DNA of 64,000 nucleotides, taken from contig NZ_JAATEJ010000008.1 in assembly GCF_012034175.1 (NCBI RefSeq), forward strand, positions 1-64,000, in the 5' to 3' direction. The notes below the pieces were generated by a model. That model did not search any database and was not told where the DNA came from. It was given only the letters and a program-made list of their open reading frames with translations. Positions 58,192 through 64,000 of this stretch are shown here, piece by piece. The position numbers and the translations under genes are program-made. Every line of letters begins with the position of its first letter. The stretch's first letter is position 1. This DNA is from Actinacidiphila epipremni (GTDB lineage: Bacteria; Actinomycetota; Actinomycetes; Streptomycetales; Streptomycetaceae).

Positions 58192-60483
58192 ATGATCGAG
58201 ACGGGCGGCTCGGGGCGGCTGTGGCTGCTGACCGGACCGGCCGGCGGCTACGCGCTGCACCTGACCGAGCGCGACGAGCTGCTGCATCTGCACTGGGGCG
58301 CCCGGATAGCGCTCTCCGACGCCGAGGCGCTGGCCGCCGACCCGCTGCCCGGCGAGCGTCCCGGCGAGTCCGCGCTCGACGGCCACGGCGAATACCCCCT
58401 CGACACCGACCCGCGCGCCGTCCGGCCGGCGCTGTCCGTCCGGCCGGGGGACCCGCGCGGCCCGGAGTGGTGCTTCGAGGAGTACGAGATCGTGACCGGC
58501 GGGCAGGCGCGGGCCGGCGAGGGCGCTCCTCGGGGCGGCGGGCAGGGTGGCGCGCGGGAGGGCCAGCAGGGCGGCGGGCAGAAGGGTCGGCAGGAGGGCG
58601 GGCAGGGCGGCGGGGGCGAGGAGCTGCGGCTGCACTTCCACGACTCGCGCCACCACCTGGACCTGACGCTGCACTACCGGATCCGGCCGGGCAGCGACGT
58701 CGTGGAGCGCTGGAGCAGCGTCACGCACGTGCCCGGCGGCCCCGGCGGGCGGCTGGAGCTGCTGCGGGCCGACGCGGCCACCTGGAGCCTGCCCTACCGC
58801 GACGGATGGCGGCTCTCCCGGCTGCACGGCCGCTGGGGCGCCGAGTCGCGGCTGGTCCGCGCCCCGCTGCCGCCCGGGGAGCAGCTGCTCGCCGGCCACG
58901 GGCACGCGGGCCAGCGGCACCTGCCGTGGTTCGCCCTGGACGCCGGCGACGCGGGGGAGGAGCACGGCGAGGTGTGGACCGGCGCGCTGGGCTGGTCAGG
59001 GCCCTGGCGGATAGCGCTCTCCCACCTCCCCGGCGGCCTGCTCCAGGTCGGCGGCGGGGCGGACGGCGGCGACCCGGGCCTGGCCGTGCTGGAACCCGGC
59101 GCCCGCTACACCAGCCCCGTCTTCGCCGCCCTGTGGACCGCCGGCGGCTTCGGCGCCGCCAGCCGCGCCTGGCACGCCCACCAGCTCGCCCACATGGTCC
59201 CGGACGCCAGGGCGGTCCGCCCGGTCGCCTACCACGCGGGACCGGTGGGCGGCCGAGGCGCGGCCTTCGGCACGCAGGCGCCTGCCGCCGGCGGCTCCTA
59301 CGGCGGCGGCGCGCCCGCCGGCCCGTACCGCGGGGAGCGGCGGCACCGGGAACTGGCCCGGCGCGCCGCGGCGATGGGCGTCGAGCTCTTCGTCGTCGAC
59401 GACGGGCCGCCCGGCGCGCGGCTCAACGACGCCGCGGGCCACGGCGACCGCGAGCCCGGCGCGGCGGCCCTGCCCGACGGCCTGAAACCGCTCTCCGACG
59501 AGGTGCACGCCCTCGACATGCGCTTCGGCGTCCGCGTCGACGCCGAGACCGTCGGGCCCGACAGCGACCTGTGCCGCGCCCACCCCGAGTGGATCACCCG
59601 AGCCCCGGGCGGCCGGGCCGCCGGGCGCCCCGGCCGGCTGCTGCTCGACCTCGCCCGCGCGGACGTCCGCGACCACCTCGCCGGCACCCTCGGCGCCCTG
59701 CTGCACGGCGCCCCCGTCGACCACCTGGTCTGGGAGTCCGGCCACCACGGAGCCGGACCGGGCCTGCCCGGCGAGCCGGGAGAGCGCTGTCCCGCGCCGC
59801 CGGGCACCGCCCATGTCGCGGGCCTGTACGCGCTGATGGACCGGCTGCGCGCCGACCACCCGGGCGTCACCGTCGAGTCGTCGGCCGGCGGCGGCCGGGT
59901 GGACCTCGGCATGCTGGAGCGCACCGGCGTGCTCGCCGCCTCCCGCAACAGCGACGCCCTGGACCGGCTGCACATCCAGCACGGCTTCGGCCAGCTGCTC
60001 CCGGCCCGCGCCCTCGCCACCTGGGTGACCGGCGGCCCCGCCCCCGGCCCCAACCACCGCCGCAGCTCGCTGCGCTTCCGCTTCGTCAGCGCGATGTCCG
60101 GCGCCCTCGGCATCGGCGGCGACCTGCTGGCGTGGGGCGCCGAGGAGTGCGCCGAGGCCGCGAGCTGGATCGCGCTGCACGCCTCGGTCCGCCCGGTCGT
60201 CCAGGCCGGCGCCCTGTACCGCCTGCGCCCGCCCGGCGACGGCGGCCTGACGGCCGTGCAGTACGTCCTCGGCCCCGACACCGTCGTGCTGGCCTGGCTG
60301 CCCGCGCAGGGCTTCGGCACGCCCGTGCCGCCGCTGCGGCTGCGCGGCCTGGACCGCGGCGCGAGCTACCGCGACATGGCCACCGGTGTCGTGCAGCGCG
60401 GCGCGGTCCTCGCCGAGCGCGGGCTGCGCACGACCCTGGCCGGCGACCTGGACGCCGCCGTATTCCATCTGCGGCGGGTATGA
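58192..60483 (+). CDS. GH36-like alpha-galactosidase homologue, probably catalytically altered
   Basis: A 763-residue protein with GH36 architecture: an N-terminal beta-supersandwich, a TIM barrel from about residue 340 and a C-terminal beta domain. Family motifs can be aligned, but active-site positions differ. The usual KWDxNR nucleophile motif reads VWESGHH (W514, E515), and the SDNTD acid/base motif reads SRNSDA (S584, R585). The GGGRVDLGML segment and DETV-like region (E452) remain. A Gly/Gln-rich insertion lies at about 103-143. The ATG at 58192 has GGGGGAG 6 nt upstream. It may be a pseudoenzyme or have a different activity. Confidence 0.7.
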   Translation: MIETGGSGRLWLLTGPAGGYALHLTERDELLHLHWGARIALSDAEALAADPLPGERPGESALDGHGEYPLDTDPRAVRPALSVRPGDPRGPEWCFEEYEIVTGGQARAGEGAPRGGGQGGAREGQQGGGQKGRQEGGQGGGGEELRLHFHDSRHHLDLTLHYRIRPGSDVVERWSSVTHVPGGPGGRLELLRADAATWSLPYRDGWRLSRLHGRWGAESRLVRAPLPPGEQLLAGHGHAGQRHLPWFALDAGDAGEEHGEVWTGALGWSGPWRIALSHLPGGLLQVGGGADGGDPGLAVLEPGARYTSPVFAALWTAGGFGAASRAWHAHQLAHMVPDARAVRPVAYHAGPVGGRGAAFGTQAPAAGGSYGGGAPAGPYRGERRHRELARRAAAMGVELFVVDDGPPGARLNDAAGHGDREPGAAALPDGLKPLSDEVHALDMRFGVRVDAETVGPDSDLCRAHPEWITRAPGGRAAGRPGRLLLDLARADVRDHLAGTLGALLHGAPVDHLVWESGHHGAGPGLPGEPGERCPAPPGTAHVAGLYALMDRLRADHPGVTVESSAGGGRVDLGMLERTGVLAASRNSDALDRLHIQHGFGQLLPARALATWVTGGPAPGPNHRRSSLRFRFVSAMSGALGIGGDLLAWGAEECAEAASWIALHASVRPVVQAGALYRLRPPGDGGLTAVQYVLGPDTVVLAWLPAQGFGTPVPPLRLRGLDRGASYRDMATGVVQRGAVLAERGLRTTLAGDLDAAVFHLRRV

Positions 60484-60552
60484 CCCGGTGGGATGAATCA
60501 CGTGCCGTCACCGCCTCCCTACGGTCGCGTAGGTCACAGCCGGAGGAGAAAG

Positions 60553-61575
60553 ATGCTGCGCGTGGCTGACGACGCGCAGGGACGACGGGAACGGCAGGAG
60601 CGGCACGCAACGGCAGGCGGGCACGCGGGCGGGCTCGGGTCGTACGCGGCGGTGGGGGACAGCTTCACCGAGGGCGTCGGCGACCCGGCCCCGGACGGTA
60701 CGTTCATCGGCTGGGCCGACCGCCTCGCCCTGCTGCTGGCCGCACAGCACGAGAGCCGCCGCCGGCCCGCGGCGCACTCCGCCGTCACCCCCGGCCCGGA
60801 CTTCACCGCGAGGCCCGGTGCGGACTTCACCGCCAGGCCCGGCGCGGACCCGGCCGTCGACCCCGGCGCGGACCCCGCGGAAAGCGCCGTCACCGCCGGG
60901 CCGCCGGCGCCCGCCTTCCGTTACGCCAACCTCGCCGTACGCGGCCGGCTGCTGGACAGGATCGTCGCCGAGCAGGTCCCGCGGGCCGTCGAACTCGCCC
61001 CGGACCTGGTCACCTTCTGCGCCAGCGGCAACGACATCCTGCGCCCCGGCAGCGACCCCGACGCCATCGCCGAGCGCTTCGAGGCGGCGGTCGCGGAGCT
61101 GACCGGCGCGGTCGGCACGGTCCTGGTCTGCACGGGCTTCGACACCCGCGGGGTGCCGGTGCTGCGCCACCTGCGCGGCAAGATCGCCACGTACACCGCT
61201 CACGTACGGGCCATCGCCGACCGGCACGGCTGCCCGGTCCTGGACCTGTGGTCGCTGCGGGCGGTGCAGGACCGCAGGGCGTGGAGCGAGGACCGGCTGC
61301 ACCTGTCGCCCGAGGGCCACACCCGGGTGGCGCTGCGGGCCGCGCAGGTGCTCGGCCTCGACGTGCCCGCCGATCCCGACGAGCCGTGGCCGCCGGAGCA
61401 GTTGCGACTGCCCTCGCAGGTGCGGCGGGAGAACATCCAGTGGGCCAGGGCGCATCTGGTGCCGTGGATCGGCCGCCGGCTGCGCGGCGAGTCCTCCGGC
61501 GACCACGTCCGCCCCAAGCGCCCCGACCTGCTGCCGCTCGCCGGCACCTGCACCTCGCGCACCCGCGCGTCCTAG
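60553..61575 (+). CDS. SGNH/GDSL-family hydrolase
   Basis: A 340-residue cytosolic hydrolase. Block I is AAVGDSFTEGVGD (Ser nucleophile), block III is FCASGND and block V is EDRLHLSPEGH with catalytic Asp and His. An insertion near residues 75-115 has repeated PGADFTAR/PGADP units. No signal peptide is seen. The substrate may be a lipid or an acylated sugar. The ATG at 60553 has GGAGG 6 nt upstream. Confidence 0.85.
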   Translation: MLRVADDAQGRRERQERHATAGGHAGGLGSYAAVGDSFTEGVGDPAPDGTFIGWADRLALLLAAQHESRRRPAAHSAVTPGPDFTARPGADFTARPGADPAVDPGADPAESAVTAGPPAPAFRYANLAVRGRLLDRIVAEQVPRAVELAPDLVTFCASGNDILRPGSDPDAIAERFEAAVAELTGAVGTVLVCTGFDTRGVPVLRHLRGKIATYTAHVRAIADRHGCPVLDLWSLRAVQDRRAWSEDRLHLSPEGHTRVALRAAQVLGLDVPADPDEPWPPEQLRLPSQVRRENIQWARAHLVPWIGRRLRGESSGDHVRPKRPDLLPLAGTCTSRTRAS

Positions 61576-61579
61576 GAAC

Positions 61580-61645
61580 GCGGAAACGCACGGAAACGCG
61601 CGGGAAAAACGTACGGAAACCGCCCGGAAAACCGTGCGGGAAAAG
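61580..61645. repeat. Phased GGAAA tracts between convergent genes
   Basis: GGAAA recurs at 61582, 61592, 61603, 61615, 61626 and 61639, a spacing of 10-13 bp close to one helical turn. The tract lies in the 110-bp gap between convergent SGNH and ATPase genes. Phased A-tracts can bend DNA. Confidence 0.6.
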
Positions 61646-61685
61646 GGGAGAACCGGCGCCCGCCGGACCCGGCGGAGGCGGTACG

Positions 61686-62144
61686 TCAGCGGGGCGGGCG
61701 GTGCGCGGCGAGTTCCGCCCACACCACCCGCCCCGTACCGTCCTCCGCCGGATCCGACCCCCATGCCAGCGAGAGCACGCTGACCAGCAGCAGCCCCCGC
61801 CCGCCTTCTTCGTCGGCCCCGGCGGTCGCGGGCGCCGGCACGCCCGTTCCGCGGCCCTGGTCGGTCACCTCGACGCGGACGACGCTGCCCGAGTCGTACA
61901 CCACGCAGGTGATCTTCTCGCTGTCGGTGTGCCGTACGGCGTTGGTGAAGAGTTCCGTCACCACCAGGCTCGCGTCCTCGCGCAACTCGGCCCCGGCGCC
62001 CCATTCCCTCAGGCGCGCGCGTATCCGCCCGCGGGCGTCCGCCACGGACGCGCTCAACGCGGGCAGCCGGAACACGTCGCGGCGGCCGGAGTCGCCGACA
62101 CCGTCGCGGCGCTCGCGCCGGAGGGCATCAGGTGAAGGAACCAC
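61686..62144 (-). CDS. HATPase-type regulatory kinase, WhiJ-cluster partner
   Basis: A 152-residue anti-sigma-like ATPase. The N box is VVTELFTNAVRHTD, the G1 segment is VTDQGRGTGV and the G2 segment is GGRGLLLVSV. Small ATPases of this kind often stand beside HTH-DUF5753 and DUF397 genes in Streptomyces regulatory clusters such as whiJ/abaA-type loci. The GTG at 62144 is preferred; a TTG at 62180 would place the start too close to the palindrome. It is divergent from the HTH gene. Confidence 0.78.
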   Translation of the reverse strand: MVPSPDALRRERRDGVGDSGRRDVFRLPALSASVADARGRIRARLREWGAGAELREDASLVVTELFTNAVRHTDSEKITCVVYDSGSVVRVEVTDQGRGTGVPAPATAGADEEGGRGLLLVSVLSLAWGSDPAEDGTGRVVWAELAAHRPPR

Positions 62145-62186
62145 TCTGTAACTATGAGGCTCGTGTGGGACACCTGGCAAGGTCCG

Positions 62187-62203
62187 ATCTGTAATTTACA
62201 GAT
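62187..62203. promoter_or_regulatory. Operator candidate, AT-rich 17-bp palindrome
   Basis: ATCTGTAA-T-TTACAGAT is a perfect palindrome in the 140-bp divergent region between the ATPase and HTH genes. An extra half site TCTGTAA lies at 62145-62151, touching the ATPase start codon. In a genome this GC-rich such an AT-rich dyad is conspicuous and is a good candidate site for the HTH-DUF5753 protein. Confidence 0.6.
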
Positions 62204-62284
62204 TCGGGGCTACATGCTGTTGCGTGCGCTGACAACATGACAGACTGTTGCTCAGTCAAGGAAGTTGGAGGAGGAGCCGTCGTG

Positions 62285-63148
62285 ATGGACCCCCGGCCGG
62301 GTGGAGCCCCGACAGTCCTGCGCATGGTGCTGGGCAAGCGCCTACAGGACCTCCGGGAGCAGGCCGGTATCACGTATGAGCAGGCCGGCCGCGAACTGGA
62401 CGTCACCCACGCCACCATCCGCCGGATGGAGAAGGCGGAAGTCGGCTTGAAGATCCCGTACGTGGAGAAGCTGCTGCACGTCTACGGGGTGACCTCGCCC
62501 GAGGAGGTCAGCGGCTTCCTCGCGCTCGCCCGCGAGGCCAACCGGCCCGGTTGGTGGCACAGTTTCCGCGATGTGCTGCCCGACTGGTTCAGCGCCTTCG
62601 TCAGCCTCGAAGGAGAGGCCGCGGTCATCCGCGCGTACGAGCCGCACTACGTGCCCGGACTGCTGCAGACCCCCGACTACGCCCGCGCCACGCTGCGCGC
62701 CGGCCAGCCGCACGCCGCGCCCGCCGAGATCGACCGGCTGGTCACCCTGCGGACGGAGCGCCAGGCCCTGCTGAGCAAGCCCGAGGCGCCGCTGCTGTGG
62801 GTCGTCATGGACGAGACCGTGCTGCGCCGCCCCATCGGCGGGCGCAAGGTCATGCGCGAGCAGGTGGACCGGCTCATCGAGGCCACCGAGCTGTCCAACG
62901 TCCGGCTGCAGATCATGCCGTTCGCCGTCGGCCCGCACCCGGCGATGTACGGACCGTTCCACATCTTCCGGTTCCAGCTCCAGGAAATCCCCGACATCGC
63001 CTACTCCGAGCACCTCGTGGGCGGCGTCTACTTCGACGAGCGCGACGACGTCTCGTCGTTCCTGGAGGCACTCGACCGGATGTGCGCGCAGGCCGCGCCA
63101 GCCCAGAGCACCAAAGCCATCCTCGATGGCATGCGCAAGGAGATCTGA
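62285..63148 (+). CDS. XRE-type HTH regulator with DUF5753 (WhiJ-like)
   Basis: A 287-residue regulator. Residues about 16-70 form the XRE helix-turn-helix (GKRLQDLREQAGITYEQAGRELDV, HATIRRMEKAE), and the rest is the DUF5753 domain with the GLLQTPDYARA and WVVMDETVLRR landmarks. WhiJ-like proteins act with a small DUF397 partner in developmental control of streptomycetes. GGAGGAGGAG lies 8 nt before the ATG at 62285; a GTG at 62282 is also possible. The DUF397 gene follows 3 nt after the stop. Confidence 0.9.
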   Translation: MDPRPGGAPTVLRMVLGKRLQDLREQAGITYEQAGRELDVTHATIRRMEKAEVGLKIPYVEKLLHVYGVTSPEEVSGFLALAREANRPGWWHSFRDVLPDWFSAFVSLEGEAAVIRAYEPHYVPGLLQTPDYARATLRAGQPHAAPAEIDRLVTLRTERQALLSKPEAPLLWVVMDETVLRRPIGGRKVMREQVDRLIEATELSNVRLQIMPFAVGPHPAMYGPFHIFRFQLQEIPDIAYSEHLVGGVYFDERDDVSSFLEALDRMCAQAAPAQSTKAILDGMRKEI

Positions 63149-63151
63149 ACG

Positions 63152-63433
63152 ATGGATCGCGTCGGCAATGACCGCATACGTGGCTACGAGGAACGCTACG
63201 ACGGCATCTACAACGGGATGCCGGCCAACGAACTCGGTGCCGACGGCTGGCGCAAGCCCTGGAGCGGCGGCAACGGCGGCTCGTGCGTCGAGGCGAAGAA
63301 GCTCAACGACGGCCGGGTCGCGATCCGCCAGTCCACCGACCCCGACGGACCGGCGCTGATCTACAGCAACCACGAGATCACCACGTTCATCCTGGGCGCC
63401 AAGGCCGGCGAGGCCGACTTCCTGCTCGGCTGA
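63152..63433 (+). CDS. DUF397 protein, WhiJ partner
   Basis: A 93-residue small protein of the DUF397 type. GGSCVEAKKLNDGRVAIRQSTDPDGPAL corresponds to the family pattern (S-x-C-V-E, then V-x-V-R-D/Q-S). Such proteins pair with HTH-DUF5753 regulators and modulate their DNA binding. The start lies 3 nt past the HTH gene, so both are co-transcribed. The first 35 residues are less conserved. Confidence 0.85.
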   Translation: MDRVGNDRIRGYEERYDGIYNGMPANELGADGWRKPWSGGNGGSCVEAKKLNDGRVAIRQSTDPDGPALIYSNHEITTFILGAKAGEADFLLG

Positions 63434-63484
63434 ACACCCGCACCACCCGCACCACCCAGCAGCACCATTGACCGGAGGAAGGCG

Positions 63485-64000
63485 TTGACCGAGCAGGGAT
63501 TTCCCGTCGTGGAGATCGACACCAGCAGGCCGCACCCGGCCCGCATGTACGACTACTACCTCGGCGGCCGGGACAACTACGAGGTGGACCGGGACGCTGC
63601 CCAAAAGGTGATCGACCTCTTCCCGGACATCGTCCCCATGGCGCAGGGCAACCGGCGGTTCATGCACCGGGCCGTGCGGTTCCTGGCGCAGAGCGGTGTG
63701 CGGCAGTTCATCGACATAGGCACCGGCATCCCCGCGCCGCCCAACACCCACCAGGTGGCGCAGCAGGTGGCACCGGACGCCCGGATCGCGTACGTCGACA
63801 ACGACCCCATCGTGGCGACCTACGCGGGCGCGCACCTGCTCGGCTCGGGCAACACCGGCTTCTTCCTGGGCGACCTGCGCGACCCCGAGAGCATCCTGGG
63901 CCACCCCACCATCAGCGAGCTCATCGACTTCGACCAGCCGGTCGGGCTGATGCTGGTGGCCATCCTGCACTTCATCAGCGACGACGAGGACCCCGCGGGC
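63485..64000 (+). CDS. Methyltransf_19 (DUF574) SAM-dependent methyltransferase, partial
   Basis: The first 172 codons of a gene cut by the window end; no stop is reached. The encoded start TEQGFPVVEIDTSRPHPARMYDYYLGGRDNY is the hallmark of the actinomycete Methyltransf_19 family, followed by the AdoMet loop FIDIGTGIPAPPNTH and VDNDPIV. Members often lie near WhiJ-type clusters. TTG at 63485 has GGAGG 6 nt upstream. The substrate is unknown. Confidence 0.88.
   Translation, partial: MTEQGFPVVEIDTSRPHPARMYDYYLGGRDNYEVDRDAAQKVIDLFPDIVPMAQGNRRFMHRAVRFLAQSGVRQFIDIGTGIPAPPNTHQVAQQVAPDARIAYVDNDPIVATYAGAHLLGSGNTGFFLGDLRDPESILGHPTISELIDFDQPVGLMLVAILHFISDDEDPAG

Noticed and set aside
58498..58623. A CRISPR-like or satellite repeat
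   Set aside because: The short GGGCAGG units lie in frame inside a coding sequence and have no spacers; it is a low-complexity insertion.

Overview
The window reads as chromosomal DNA of a high-GC actinomycete, most likely Streptomyces or a close relative in the Streptomycetaceae. The signs are GC-saturated codon third positions, frequent GTG/TTG starts, many 4-nt stop/start overlaps, a hopanoid locus that begins at idi, a WhiJ-type HTH/DUF397 pair, and leucine TTA codons (rare, bldA-dependent in Streptomyces) that I could find in only one gene. I see no phage, insertion sequence, CRISPR array or rRNA.

Layout. 1-7.5 kb: two metallo-beta-lactamase-fold hydrolases around a DedA membrane protein, a holin/phosphodiesterase fusion, an HTH-Clp_N protein behind two palindromic operators, a methyltransferase and an aldo/keto reductase. 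7.7-15.4 kb: a three-gene operon encoding a SLATT two-TM protein, a 1613-residue EccC/FtsK-like ATPase with an extra AAA module, and an AAA-calcineurin phosphoesterase fusion. This is the best candidate for an undescribed system, probably membrane-linked conflict or defence. 15.4-21.1 kb: housekeeping genes (acyl-CoA ligase, LysR regulator, SDR protein, FdhD, chorismate mutase). 21.2-22.0 kb: tRNA-Leu(GAG) and initiator tRNA-fMet, each with a terminator. 22.1-28.6 kb: a minus-strand acyl-CoA catabolic operon with a TetR regulator. 28.7-35.4 kb: an ABC-F protein, a secreted S53 peptidase, a TrmB regulator, a DMT-type membrane protein and an anti-sigma-like kinase.

35.4-57 kb holds an isoprenoid and envelope region. 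IPP isomerase and a zinc-type CDF exporter are on the minus strand. A seven-gene plus-strand operon follows: two CDP-alcohol phosphotransferases, a nucleotidyltransferase, a glycerol-1-phosphate-dehydrogenase-like enzyme, a GT2 glycosyltransferase and a TagGH-like exporter. It looks like a pathway for a polyol-phosphate lipid or surface polymer. The hopanoid operon comes next: hpnC, hpnD, hpnE, a prenyl diphosphate synthase, shc, hpnG, hpnH, dxs and hpnO. Idi and Dxs supply C5 units, the prenyl synthase supplies farnesyl diphosphate, HpnCDE make squalene, Shc cyclises it, and HpnH/G/O build the aminobacteriohopanepolyol side chain.

57-64 kb: a tyrosine phosphatase, a GH36-like protein that lacks both expected catalytic aspartates, an SGNH hydrolase, and a WhiJ-type regulatory cluster (ATPase, HTH-DUF5753, DUF397) around an AT-rich palindrome. 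A Methyltransf_19 gene runs off the right edge.

All calls come from reading the sequence and translations. No database search was run, so family names rest on motifs and remembered family features.
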